From: Eupeodes corollae | Taxonomy: Eukaryota; Arthropoda; Insecta; Diptera; Syrphidae | Assembly (NCBI RefSeq): GCF_945859685.1 | Contig: NC_079147.1 | Location: forward strand, 305,038,485-305,102,484 | Direction of reading: 5' to 3' | DNA length: 64,000 nucleotides | In this document: positions 13,048 to 25,031 of the stretch, piece after piece | How the letters are laid out: every line of letters begins with the position of its first letter | Position numbering within the stretch: the first letter of the stretch is position 1 | The notes under the pieces: model-generated | Database searches by the model: none | Told to the model about the DNA's origin: nothing | The model's input: only the letters and a program-made list of their open reading frames with translations | Position numbers and translations under genes: made by a program

Positions 13048-13987
13048 TGACCAAAGAGCAATGACATTTTTCAAAAGGAAAACAAACAATGACTTCCACA
13101 AAAACTACCACCACCGCCACCATCAGACTTATTTATGTATATTAAAACTAATTTCGCACATATTCAGACAATAACACTCTCAATTTATTCTCATCCTTCT
13201 ATCCATCCAACAAACCAGCAGCCATTGTCATTTACGCGCAAATTACTTTCAAATGCAATTTTGTGTGACAAATCGCGCAATACATTCTAGTCCCATCATC
13301 ATCGTGTCGTCGTTATATTTTCTATTCCCCTCTTCCCTAAATAATACAAAAAAAAACTAGGAAAAATTAATTTATTCCCCGTCAACACCATACATTACCC
13401 CGAACAATATAGAGCCAAACAACAACAACAACAATAAGTGTCTTCAACAAAAAAAAAGCCCGGTGGTGAATAGAAAAGGCTAAGCTATCATGGATAGGGT
13501 ATGGTAGGTTGGAGGAAGGTAGCTTCTCTCTATGCTGTCGTTGACACCCATAACAAAAGTGATAAAAATTCCTAGGTCATGGCCTAATTACATAGTTAAT
13601 GTCAGTCTATAGCGCTGTCCTATCCTCTTCCTATCTGCCATGCAAGGTCTACAAAAAAGGTTCCGTTATAAGTCATAATCTATGTACTACAGTACCTAGA
13701 GCATTGTAACGTGTGTAGTGTATTATGTGTTGTGTATGTTCGGTGTGGTACGCCTAACATTAAAAAATATATATATATATAAATGTTGTTCATTATTATC
13801 ACGATTATTACGCCAAACTAAAAACTCGAAGGACCTCTCTCCCTCTGCCTCTCTTCTCTGTTTTTCAAAATTGGGGTGTGTATCTAGTCCTATAGCTCGC
13901 TCCTAGTGTGTAAAAAATTGTGTTAAGTCCTGACATCCATATCGCACAGAGGGAAGACCTTGGCACCTTCTTATACGTAATAGATAA
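13048..13987. other. Spacer, no gene seen
   Basis: AT-rich with a (TA)n run near 13770 and no supported coding or RNA feature. Confidence 0.55.
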
Positions 13988-14342
13988 AGGGTGTTATTTT
14001 TTTAATTAGAGATAAAGAACTTTAAGTTGGCAGCACTATTTTAACTGGCGGCCATTTTGAAAGCTGTCAAGTGATATATTTTAAGTTTCGTTTGGCATTT
14101 CAACATGAAAAGAATGACGCCTAAACAAGGCTTCTAAATCGTTTTGTTCGACAAACGTATCACGCATTACCAACGTCAAAATTTTACAGTCAAAAAATGA
14201 TGCCCAAGTTACACCGTTACATCGACGAAAACGTATGGTTTGGTGGATGCTTTATCGGTTGGTGGACAAATCTGTCCGCACTTCTTTAAAATTTCTACTG
14301 TCACACTGTTTTAAAGTCTTGTACCTCTAAAAAAAGCACCCT
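13988..14342 (+). mobile_element. Internally deleted Tc1/mariner (IS630)-class element
   Basis: The ends are imperfect inverted repeats: AGGGTGTTATTTTTTT at 13988 and AAAAAAAGCACCCT ending at 14342, in an A/T context as expected for TA-targeting elements. Inside the left end comes a leader with TTGGCAGCACT and GCGGCCATTTTGAAAGC, then ATGAAAAGAATGACGCC at 14105. This matches the transposase start of an abundant insect family of this class as I recall it. The element is about 355 bp, against roughly 1.3 kb for intact relatives, so most of the transposase is missing. It cannot move by itself. The class assignment rests on memory of the family, not on a search. Confidence 0.7.
14105..14295 (+). 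pseudogene. Transposase remnant, Tc1/mariner class
   Basis: The N-terminus reads MKRMTPKQGF and then hits a stop where intact relatives continue into a helix-turn-helix. Later, in the same frame, there is a KTYGLVDALSVGGQICPHFF-like stretch that resembles the mid-to-late catalytic part (a VW-GL-GGIIGPYFF pattern in relatives). The two ends of the protein are therefore joined across a large internal deletion. Stop codons and frame breaks make it non-functional. The residual frame gives no catalytic DDE/D triad. Confidence 0.6.
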
Positions 14343-17300
14343 ATTAAACGGAATAGTGTATTTGTGTGAATAGAGAGAAGAACTTCTACAAATGATTTAT
14401 GAGAATTGTCATTAACGGCTATTATCGATCTTCACATAAAGACTGGGGTCCTTTTTATATAAGTATACGTAAGTAGAATGAAAAAGAAGGAGTAGAAGTG
14501 TTATATAGGTACAAACGTTGGTAGAAATATATGTTCTATGTAGGATGATATAAAGAAAGGAATTTTCATGTCCGGAATAACTTGTATCCTTGAAATATAT
14601 CTATACTCTATGTATAGTATTTTTCCCTTTCAATAAAAATAAATAATCGGGACAGTAGAATAAGGAGCAAGAATGTCTTTCACTCTTATACTCCTCCTGC
14701 TGACATTGAGATATGAGATGCTGTTATATCCTCTTTTGCAGCACAAGGGCTTTTAGCTCTTCGTCCTTATTGTCCTTGTCCTAGTGCCTCAGCCGCATGA
14801 TAGTTCTGTGCTTTAGATGGAATATTAGGGATTAAATTAGGATCCATATTTCTATCTCAGGCTAAAGCCATCAGGAGGACTTTATTTTTTTGTTTCCTTC
14901 ATTCATTCGTTCTTTCGACGTTTTTGTTGGTAAATCCTTTTTGTCATCGTTATCATCTTATTTTTTGTTTTCTTTTGTCTTTTTTATTTGACAACATTTT
15001 TTATTTTTTTAAAAAAATTTTGACAGTTGGTAACTGCTGTCAATGTATCTTTCTAATGAACCCATCAATGTGCTTTCCCTCGACAACAGCAACAATAAGC
15101 AATAAAGAAACAAAAACAAGATGTTTTGAAGGATGTACTGTGTATAGGTACTTTCATCCCCTCTGAACAATATATACCCCTGATGTTTTGCGTGTGCTAG
15201 ATTTTATTGACACTTCTCAAGTTTCAAATTTCCAGGTCATTAGGTTTTTACAAATCGTCCATTTGTATCGTCCATCTTGTAAATATGGCGAATTTATTTC
15301 CAAAGTATATCTACTACAAGCCGAAGAACTGTCAAAATATAGGGGAATGACAAAGTGCGCTACAAAACGCACTTTACTTTATAAAGCGACGGTGGCGGCG
15401 CCATATGGTGTGGCAATTAATAATCGCATTTTAAACGGTTGACATTACAACACAACGCACACACACTGTAGCCATTCGTTTTTCTGAATTGAGACACAAC
15501 AGCAAAACTGTAAGTTGATGTCTGTTGGGACTGGATATTTGTATGCAACTGAAGGCTACCACAGAGAAAAATTGAAAATAAATTAAGAAAAACTATACTA
15601 ATACCCGAGCAAAACAAGTCATTTCCGCAACGTTAATGCGCATTAAAAATAAATATCTTTGCTGTTTGCTCCTTTGGTCATACACCCATCACACTTTGAT
15701 GGAAGAACACCAGCTTCAGCTTCAGCACCCCATATCTCTATACGACAACGACGATGAACGACTATATTCAGATTCACCCTATATATACTACTAACACCGC
15801 TGCGTCACCTCCTCTACAGCTACTACTGCGTCACGTCAGTGCCACCGAGGAGGGACTGTTGTTTTGTTTTTGTTCTGAAGTATTAATAACTTTCAAGTGT
15901 AATAGCATTGCGGAGAGCTAATCACCACTTTTGAAGCCCCCTAACGACCCCATAGCAAGATACACACAAAACTGTCAAACTGACTTAGCAATGGAAACTG
16001 TGTTGTTGCTTGATCGACTCCACCAGAAGGGTTGCCACTTTCTTGAAAATATAAATTGATTTTGTTTTTATTTGAAAAGCTACACAATGTGGTTGAACCT
16101 TAAACTATATCAAAAATAAATCCCATCTTTCGATTAAAAAACACAAAATAGAAAACGTGGATTGGAAAAAAACGCTTGAATAAACCAGATTGCTAGGTAA
16201 ACGGAGCGCTAAGAAATCTTTCCACAGGCACACATCAGCAAACAATTATGATGCATAAATCTTATATACAAATGCTTTCCACACCTTTCTGCAACAACTG
16301 CGTCAGAGTGGGAACGCTTTTCTGCGAAAACAAAATGTATCCATTTCTGGAATACTTTTGCTTGTTTTCTTAGATGAATTTTATATTCAACTCATGCCTG
16401 CCATTGAAGAAAATAGCCAACAAAGCATAGAATCCAAAAAGAAGAAATAAAAAGAGAATACGATGAATAAACGAGCACACAAAAACAAGCATAGTCCGTT
16501 GAATCCGTCGTCGTCCGCGTCGCCGTGCGTCGTCATCGTCGTCGGCGGTTTGTCGCCGCCATCTACGCTGAGAGTTGTCTTGCATACAAAGAGTCAAGTT
16601 ATTGCACTTCAACATCATCTTCTTCATATTAAGCTGGTGCATCAATCGGAGCCAGCACAGCTCACACGCATTCTCAACCGCACACACTTGGCAGCACCCT
16701 ATTTTTGTCCCCCCATTTTGTATGTTGCACCGCCATTATGGCATGATAGGCACTGCGTGTGCCCTTCTCTGAAGCTCTCCCCATGCGTCGCAGCCGAGAC
16801 GAACACTTTACATCTTCGATTTGGATGAGTGGCCGTTGTTGTTTCAGTCTTGTGTTATGTATTCTCGCTTTTGAATTCTAAAGGTATAAACACAAGGAAT
16901 AGATTTGTTTTTGGTTGAATTGTGCGGGGGTGTTCAAAACTCAGCGAACATTACCCTCGAAGTTCGATTCTTGATGTTGATGTTCATGTTCTGTTGCGGA
17001 GACATGAGTCTCCTATTTGCACCCAAGAATGCACGGTGTATGTCAAATAAAAAGAGAAGAATGACATAAGAAACAAAAAAAAAATAAAGGGAAGCGAAGA
17101 AAGAGACAGATACACAAAAATCGTATGCCCTTGCGGTTAATTGAAGGAAATTAATTATTTATTTAAATTGGATTGCGCATTCTTGAGAGTCTATAGCTGT
17201 AAGTTGTCGTTGTGCGGGTTTAAAATGGTCGCAAGGAAAAGAAATCCATCTCGGTGGATTTTTTCCTTTTATTTATTTACTGACGAAGTGGAAATAATCG

Positions 17301-17690
17301 ACGCAATTTTGCATTGGCACGCATGGTTCTTCAAGAGATTTTTATTTTCCATTTTAATTTTCGTTTTTCTTCTTCTGACAACCGTTCATGATCTTGAGGA
17401 ATTTTTGGGTGATTTACACGAAGTTCGTAAAGAGGGTGGGTTAAGTCATTTGTTATTTGGAGAAAAATCAAGTAAATCATGGAATTGGTAGTTGTTTTTT
17501 TTTTGTAAATAGTTGTGACAAATGTAGACTTTTAGGGTGGTTTAAAATTGATACTTTTTTTCTGTTTTTGGTTTGAGATTTATTGTGACAAGTGGCGGGC
17601 TTCTTTGATTGAAGTTTTTTCTTCTTCTGCTCATACTTGAAAGGGGATTAAAATTGGCTTTTAAGTCGTGTTGAATAATTCATTTACTTT
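14343..17690. other. Spacer, no supported gene
   Basis: Mixed AT-rich sequence with a CGTCG-rich patch at 16500-16565. Open frames of 105-121 codons overlap on opposite strands at 16370-16828, and one at 17141-17491 lacks an ATG at its start. None has a recognisable domain. Confidence 0.5.
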
Positions 17691-18180
17691 GTAGATGGTG
17701 TTCCATTAACTTACTGTGGAGAGCTTTTCAGGGTTCATTCGCGTTTTTGTGAATATATTGTTGAAGTTTGTTTTAAAAGTTGGTACGAAGAGGTTTTAAA
17801 CGATTAATTTAACCTCAATGGTTTTTGGGACACCATTTCTAAAAGTTTTAAATATACATTTTATAAAATGGCGCCCAACGTGAAACCAAGAATATTGTTG
17901 TTTTCCTTGCCACAACTTAGAAGTAATAAAGTTTACAATTTTCCATGTGATTTAATTATTTATCTTTGCTCTTGAGCTCTTTGTTTTCAGTAATTTAGCA
18001 TAAAAGTGAATATTTCCACTTAATTGTTGAAAAGAAAAAAAACAATATAAAACACTTTGAAAAGTTAACTCGCCTCCAAAGAGGAATCTCACTCTTAAAC
18101 AATTTCATTTTTAAAAGAAATTTGGTTAAATACTCAGTTCGAACTTGAAATGGCGCCCAATGCAAAACCTCAACCCAAGA
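17691..18180 (+). repeat. Diverged third copy of the inverted-repeat arm
   Basis: The order of landmarks follows 12484-12920: CATTCGCGTTTTTGTGA, TACGAAGAGGTTTTAAACGAT, CCTCAATGG, TTTCTAAAAGTTTTAAATATACATTTTA, box at 17869-17886 (exact consensus), a GCTCTTGAGCTCTTTG stretch, an AAAGAGGAATCTCACTC stretch matching the CAAAGCAGAATGCTCACT part of the arm, then a second box at 18151-18168 (TGGCGCCCAATGCAAAAC). Divergence is clearly greater than between the two arms at 8.8 and 12.5 kb. Confidence 0.75.
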
Positions 18181-19520
18181 AAACTGTTTAATTAAAAGAG
18201 TATTTTCGAACTTGTGCCTTTAAAAAAAGATTGAATCGAATATTTTATGAAGTTTTCCAAACTTTCGATTCACTACATACATATATGAATATAATCACAC
18301 TGTCAAACCGCATAACTTTTTGCATCGGTAACTATATTCTATACTGACATGAAAGTAAACGTTTAAAGAACTTCCAACTAATTTTCTGTCAATCACTTTT
18401 ACCATTCCTAAGCTCTTATACGAAACTCCACATCATCTCGTCATCACTTTATTTTGCCGGATATGACTATAAAACAACAACAAAATAAAACGAACAACGA
18501 GCAATGAGGATCCTTTTTTTTCTCACAAAAAAAAAAGTGAATTATTAGCAAAGGAGAAAACCAAAAGAATATGTGATGCAGACACAACCATCAACCATAC
18601 CAAACGAACCAACAAACTTTATAACCAACCCAACCCACCCGCACCACACTTCACACACCCGCTAATGGAATCTCCTAGTCTAAGTGCACTTTTCATAGTA
18701 TAGTTTTTGGGATGGTTTGGTTTTAGAGCCTTAAATGGTTGAAATGGGACGGGCTACAATAGAAAAGAATGAACTTATGTACATATATAGGTAGAGTGTG
18801 TAGGCGCGCATATTTCGTGCCACCGCAAGATATTTTCTCCTATATGCTGCCGTTGCTACTTCCTCTCTAAGCACTTGATTGCAGACATACAACTAAACTT
18901 GTATATATAGTCAGCTTTGTTTATGAGAATGTGACCCATACACTCTGTTTGATAGCACCGATTTTTGTATGTATTCTTTTAGCTTTTTGAAGAGTCAAAA
19001 ACAAAGCATGGCATACACATTATACATACACTCAGGAAAAAAATTCCATATCCAAGCCTAACTCTTGAAAGGCAATGGCAATAGCAACGGCGATGAAGGC
19101 AACGCCATGCGGCGGCGGCAACAAAATTGTCCGTAGTGAGGGACAAAAGCGGAACCTAACTAACTAACATGATAGCAGGGATAAATTGTGTGGGCTTTTT
19201 AAAGGTTCGTTACGTCGTCGTCGTCGTAGTTGTAGTCGTCATCACCATCATCATCATCATCATCGTGTCGTTTGTTGGCATCGTCGTCGTCGTCTACGTC
19301 TCTTCATTTGAGTACTGCCCTGCACCCGACTAAACCTTTATTCAAGTTAAACCCAGGAACCAGGCCCGTATTGTTCGTTTTGAATAGGCCATTTTATTTA
19401 TAACGCAAAAAAGTCTCATAATAATGAGGTCTAATTGACATTAGCAGAGTGTATTAACTAACTATTAAAATAGAAACGAAGTACAGCCCTTTTGACTGCT
19501 TTTCTAGCAAATGATCAAAT
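18181..19520. other. Spacer with CGT/CAT microsatellite
   Basis: No gene seen. A G+C-rich stretch at 19080-19300 contains GGCGGCGGCAAC and a long CGT/CAT tract. Confidence 0.55.
19212..19296. repeat. CGT/CAT trinucleotide tract
   Basis: Interrupted (CGT)n, (CAT)n and (CGT)n runs in succession. Similar shorter tracts occur at 20745-20774, 47911-47940 and 63321-63359. Confidence 0.9.
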
Positions 19521-19686
19521 TGGCGCACAACGTGGAACTTTTTTTTTCTTCGCAAAGAGCTTGAAAAATAGTCAAGCTATCAAACTATGCCTTGAATTGC
19601 ATTGTATATTTAAATACAGAAGACAAAAATAATTTATTCTGAATGAAAAAAGTTAAATATTAAAAAACTGGCGCCCAATGTGAACC
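19521..19686 (+). repeat. Pair of plus-strand boxes
   Basis: Boxes lie at 19521-19538 (TGGCGCACAACGTGGAAC, two mismatches) and 19669-19686 (TGGCGCCCAATGTGAACC, two mismatches), 148 bp apart. The flanks do not resemble those of the neighbouring blocks. Confidence 0.7.
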
Positions 19687-22000
19687 CTCAATTCTATTAA
19701 TAAATATTTCGCCTTCTGTTTAAAGAGAAAAAAAGTAATAAAAACATAACGGCCCTGATGGAAACTTCCCACAAAGGTGTGCGCGATTCAATCATTTATT
19801 GAACGATTGAATACGGGATACGAAAGTTAGGTAGCGGTAGATATGCACTAAACTTTTATAGCCAAGCTAACAGAAAACACAAAGGAATCACTCTCGGTTG
19901 GTAAGACCTATTGAAACTTTGCACAAGAGAGCACCTACCTATGTTGCAGAAGGAAAGGTTTCAATTCGCACACACAGGATATTGCGTTCGCATCGTTGAA
20001 AGACAGCTAGAAGGTAACTTAGCCTATACTAAGTCCAAAATCGAGCCATTAAGAGTCAACAAATAGTCGTCGTAGTCTTCGTTGTTATTGTCGTCGTCGT
20101 ACGACGTCGCTGTTCCTCATCCCATCATCATCGTCGTAGTCGTTTATCGGCACATAGGTCCGACTAACAAATATGGGCATAAACTACTGCAGCTCCATCA
20201 CACAGAAAAGAGCAAAGAGTCAGCTTTAGAATATGGCAATGGGAACGCAGAACCTGTACAAAAAAGTCGAATAACTCCCATGTTCAGAGATCTTTCTTTT
20301 TTTTTTTTTTCTTATATTCGCTCGTCTATAAACCTTCTCATGGGGGGTTTTTGCTTTATTTTTACCATGGTTTTACCTTTGCTGTCAGGAGACTGAAACT
20401 GAATGAGTGAGCTGAGCGCATGGTGTGTATCAAAGTATTTTGTGAGTGTGTTTTATTTTTACTTTGCGTGCCTTATCGTCTTTGACTTTTAAGGATGTTA
20501 TAGAGTTGAGAGTTGTGATGGGCCGTATTCGTATATTCGCTAGGTGAAGACTGAAGAGCAGGATACCGACAATACCGACTATGCTTTCTATAACGTACAT
20601 TAGTTTTTGGTTTTGCCCTTTGTACGTTTTGTGTGTTAAAAGTTTAATAACAAAACCGGAACGAGTGGATAAGGATTCCACTTGAAACCACCACAGACCA
20701 TCAGTGTGAGTAAGTGAGTGAGTGAGTCCTTCCTCGGCACGGTGGCGTCGTCATCGCCGTCGTCGTCGTCGTCAGTCGAATCTCCCCATCTCCTCGGTCA
20801 TAAGGCAAAATGGGTTTTCTTATATGGCATTACATTAAACTAATGAATATATATCCTTTCGCATTTTTGGTATGGAAGTTTGAAGGCAGCACAGCACACA
20901 AGGTCCTTTACGTTTCTCCGCACCTCTGATGTTATAGCCAAAGTCAAAGTATAAGGGAACTTTTTGTATGCCTGGCAACTTTTCTATTAAAAAATGAAAA
21001 CAAAACAACATCAAGAAACTGAACAAAAAGAAAAATTGAATTCTCGAGAAATGCAAGAACTTACCTACCTGCCAGTAAGAAGAGGCTTTTCATTTTCTAT
21101 CCGTTTGGCTCTGGACGTAATGAGATTTGATGACCTCAGGAGATTCCTTCAGCTCGATGATAGATTCTTTTTTGCTCCCTCTTCTTCGTCTTGTTTTTAT
21201 TCGAAATCTTTTTTATTGAGAAAGATTTTTTATCTTAACTTCTTTATGGGTTTTCTTTTTGTGCTGCCGGTGGTTCTGGCCAGTTATAGTGTTATAGGTA
21301 TAGATACAGTACCAGACGCAGAGGTACATACATAAGGTATAGGTTAGCCAGAAAGACGTAAGGAAAAAAGTACCTCGTATGACAGCTTGGATATTCTCCT
21401 CTGACAATCTTCGTTTATTTTTATTGCGAAGACATTCATTGATTTTGAGTGATTTTCAATGAGAGGATATTCAAGATGGACAGAACGAAGTGAACGAAAC
21501 GAAACAAAAAAAAAATTGAATTAATAACAAAACGAATCGAAGCGAACTGATTAAACAAGAAAAGTGACATTGAACATGAGAATTTGAAATGTTTGCGTTT
21601 GATGTTTGATGTTTGATGTTTGATGTTTTGTGTTTGGTTCACATGGCATCTCATATGATGATAAACTATGATTTATATATAAGCAAAAAGACAGAGTGTC
21701 AACATGCGTTTGATTTGTTGAGGGAAAATGCCAGGAGCTTCCTGTTTCTTTTCTTTCTGGCAAGTTTTAGAAACAAGGAATAAAACCTGAATCTATAGGT
21801 ACTTGATTTGTTATGTATTTCCCAAAAAAAAAAAAACCAATGTAATAAATGTCATTAGTTTCAACTAAGTTATTGAGTGGAACATTGACTAACCAGTTAT
21901 ATCAGAGAAGGATCGATCATTAGAAGTATTATTTTCCAATATTAATAGCATACTTTCGCTAAAATAACAGCTTATTATTTGAAAGAAAAGTACCTGGAAA
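19687..22000. other. Spacer with simple repeats, no supported gene
   Basis: Simple repeats are a GTGA run at 20705-20726, CGT units at 20745-20774 and GTTTGAT units at 21598-21626. A minus-strand reading at 21060-21070 gives GTAG followed by GTAAGT, a donor-like string without further support. Open frames are short and overlapping. Confidence 0.5.
21598..21626. repeat. GTTTGAT minisatellite
   Basis: Four consecutive GTTTGAT units with slight decay on both sides. Confidence 0.85.
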
Positions 22001-22641
22001 CAGTGTTTTACGTTTTCAAGTGGCGCCCAACGTGAAACCTTAAATAAAAGACAGTTAGTTGTAGGACATTTGTTTCAGAGAAATGTATATTTTCGATTGA
22101 GGATTTAATTTAAAAACATCAGCTAAATATTCCAAGCAACTAATCTGGAACAGTGTTTACATTTTTATAATGGCGCCCAACGTGAAACCTTACATTGATG
22201 AATATTTAGCTTGATGGATTTGTTTTATAGAAATGAATAGTGGGAATTGATTGATGATTGGCTTCTCCTGTCATGTGAAAAGATTTTTGTTCAGTAAAAA
22301 AATGGCGCCCAACGTGACACCTTAAGAAAAAAAATGATTAGAAAGGCGAAAACAGTGCGTTATTACTGTTTTTACTTTAAAATAAATTTACAACATTCAT
22401 TTTCTTGGTCTTTTCTCATATTATTTTATAAGAAAATGGCGCCCAACACTTTTGCCAATCAAAAACTCGACTTGTTTCATTCCTTATTAAATTCGACTTA
22501 TGAATATCCAGCTATCTTATGACCCTTTGATTATCTTAACCAAAAACAGATCTCATTTACTTTTATATGACACTGGCAGGTACCAGCCTTATCAATTGGC
22601 ATAGTATCGATTTATTATTTGTCTGGCGCCCAACGCAACGC
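22001..22641 (+). repeat. Plus-strand box array (5 boxes)
   Basis: Boxes lie at 22021-22038 and 22171-22188 (both exact), 22303-22320 (one mismatch), 22437-22454 (first eleven bases kept) and 22624-22641 (last six diverged). Spacings are 150, 132, 134 and 187 bp. Three boxes are preceded by AAAATGG or ATAATGG, and the first two are followed by CTTA or CTTAAA. Between boxes there is only faint similarity, for example CAGTGTTTAC before the second and CAGTGTTTTACG before the first. Box quality falls off towards the 3' side. Confidence 0.85.
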
Positions 22642-23712
22642 TTATTTCAATTATGTAAACTTCATTACCTGTTTGTCATAATTTGCACTATTATAACCTT
22701 TTACACATATAAAATAGCATCCAATTAATTGCTACCTTTGTCACTTAAAATTTACCGTTTTAAAAAAAAATACACACAAGCTTGTCAGGCGATTGGTAAC
22801 GTGTCAATAATCTGTAATTGACTTTTAATTAAATGCATACATATTGCAAACTGCACACGCTTTTAATGAAATAGTGACATTTTTGACATTTGTCATTTTC
22901 GCACCTGTGTACCTGCTATGCCATCGGAAAAATTCAATTAGCTTTTCAAAATGAATTTTTCAGTTTCAAAAGCAAGGAACACAATTTCTCCATTAATTTT
23001 AATTTTTCTTTTTTTGTATTCTCCCCACATTTAAGCCACACCAAGTATATGTATGTATCGGATATATGTAATTTAACATGCAATCCGCTGTCAAAATACC
23101 ACCCCAAAAAATACCCAACCCAATCCAACTTCAAGGTTCATTCAGGGTCACCTGAAATGGACACGTATAAGAATAAGAAACCCCACCTCCTGCCGTCGCC
23201 GCCGCACAGCCGTGGCGCTGCTGTCGAATGATGGCCGAAATGTATCACATGTACGAGTCGAGTGTCTATGTACAAGGAAAACTTTATCGTATAACGATTT
23301 GTTATAAACTCCATTATGTACTCGATTGTGCTCTAATTTTAGAATTGTTTTCATGAAACATTGATGAGAAGTAGAATAGTAAGGCGCATAATAATGGGGA
23401 GCAGCAAAGAAAAACTAGAACTGTGTTTTTTACGCATTTTATTATTCTTATACGTTTCTGACATTTATAAGAAAATGAGTTAAACACAAAAAGAAGAAAA
23501 ACTCATTCCAGGTGTTTTAATTAAAAGAAATTTTTTATTTACCTCTAATTGGAAACCATGCACAATTCTTTCCTTGTTGAACTCTGGTAAAAAGGACATC
23601 GCTCTCTGAATTAGAGTCCATGTGTGAAATTTAATTAAATTATATTTTTTTTTATTTTTTATTTATAAAACCAAACGAAATAATAATAAAAAAAAATAAA
23701 ATCATACAAAAA
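22642..23712. other. Spacer, no supported gene
   Basis: AT-rich, with a cluster of TGACA/TGTCA motifs at 22870-22910. Open frames at 22890-23231 (113 codons) and the opposite-strand frame overlapping it are probably chance. Confidence 0.5.
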
Positions 23713-23753
23713 CTAATTTAATTTTCTCTCTTTTCTTTTATTTGCAGGTATGT
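23713..23753 (+). promoter_or_regulatory. Candidate recursive splice site (ratchet point)
   Basis: A branch-point-like CTAAT lies at 23713-23717. A pyrimidine-rich tract of about 24 bases then leads to TTTGCAG ending at 23747, followed at once by GTATGT at 23748-23753. An acceptor joined directly to a donor with no exon between is the signature of the zero-nucleotide exons that split very long introns in flies (as in Ubx). If real, it means the window lies inside a long + strand intron. The donor half is GTATGT rather than the preferred GTAAGT, which lowers confidence somewhat. Confidence 0.6.
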
Positions 23754-25029
23754 ACTCGTAAAGCAACAACTATAATTTTTTATACATGAGATCACTTCAG
23801 TTGTTTCCCGCAAATTACATATAAATAACCTGAACTAGGATAAAACAAAAAACTTTATATAAAATGTATGTATGTAGGTTCCTTTAACTACTCGTGTATA
23901 GTGGAGTATGTATGAAAATATGTATTCATACAAAACAAAAGGACTAAAGTGAGTAAAGTATTTCATAAGTGAATGTTGCTGCTCTTATTATTTTTGTTTT
24001 GCTGGGGGTTAGGGTTGGGTTGGGGTAGGAAGAGCCAGATGCAGGTGGGTTATTGTAGTATATTCCACCGGATGTACTCCATATTCTAGGTGGACGACCG
24101 ACAACGATGAGGACGACAGTTTTAACCCCCCCCAGCAAGCAAAAGCAGCAATAGCAGTATCAGCCGAACGAAGCTCAAGCTGAAGGGTATATCCATCCAA
24201 GTTATATTTTTCATACAAAAACCGAGCATATACTCACTGATTACATTATTCTTTACATTTTCATGTGGAAAAGTGTACTTGAATGTGTTTTTCTTTTTTT
24301 TATTTTAAAGATGGCAAATAGAGAGACACAAACAAAAGCTTATATAGAGAGCAAAATCATCGCAAGCAAAAATAAAATAAAAATAAAAAATCATCAGAGC
24401 TTGTGTTTTAAATTAAAAGCAATAAAATAAAAATTGTTGACCATTGCTTCGTGAAGCAGAATTAAGAGTTTACTCTTGAAAAGGGTTTTGGTTTGGAATT
24501 TTAAGCAACAAATACTCGTATACACACATAAGGAAGAAGAGTAAAATACTGCACTTTACCATGCACACGAAAAATAGGATAATGAGAAGAAGGACATCAT
24601 CACTATACAACATAACAGTTTTACAGTTGCGTAGTATCTGTATTCGTTTTTTTATTTTTCATTTGTCCTTTGATGCATAACCTTAAAAAACGAAAACCAG
24701 CATTTATGTGAATAAGTTTTAGTATTTAAAAAGTTGGATTAGTAAACTTTTAGTTGATTAAATTTTATAAAAATCTTTCAAATTATGTTATGGGATAAGG
24801 TTATGGTTAGAAAAAGGGATAGTTTTTTTTGTGTGTGTACTTTTGGAGAGCCATTAAAACGGACGCACTTGTGGTAATAATTAAGTTATGTACTCGGAAT
24901 TTAATTTTTTAAGTGATTCTTAACCAGAGTGAAATAATTTTGAAGCAAAAGCCAATGGAAAATACTTGTATTGTATGAAACAAACGTTAATTACATTGTT
25001 CATAAAAAAAACACATAAATTCAATTATC
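23754..25029. other. AT-rich spacer, no gene seen
   Basis: Nothing supported. This would be the second segment of the long intron if the ratchet point at 23747 is used. Confidence 0.55.
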
Positions 25030-25031
25030 TT

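Noticed and set aside
17141..17491. 116-codon open frame on the + strand
   Set aside because: It starts at a TTG, not an ATG. The protein is Phe/Leu-rich without a domain, and no promoter or splice context is seen.
21056..21075. Minus-strand ratchet point (GTAG|GTAAGT)
   Set aside because: The acceptor side is interrupted by a purine-containing GGCAGGTAG and lacks a continuous pyrimidine tract. It is also on the opposite strand to the stronger signals.
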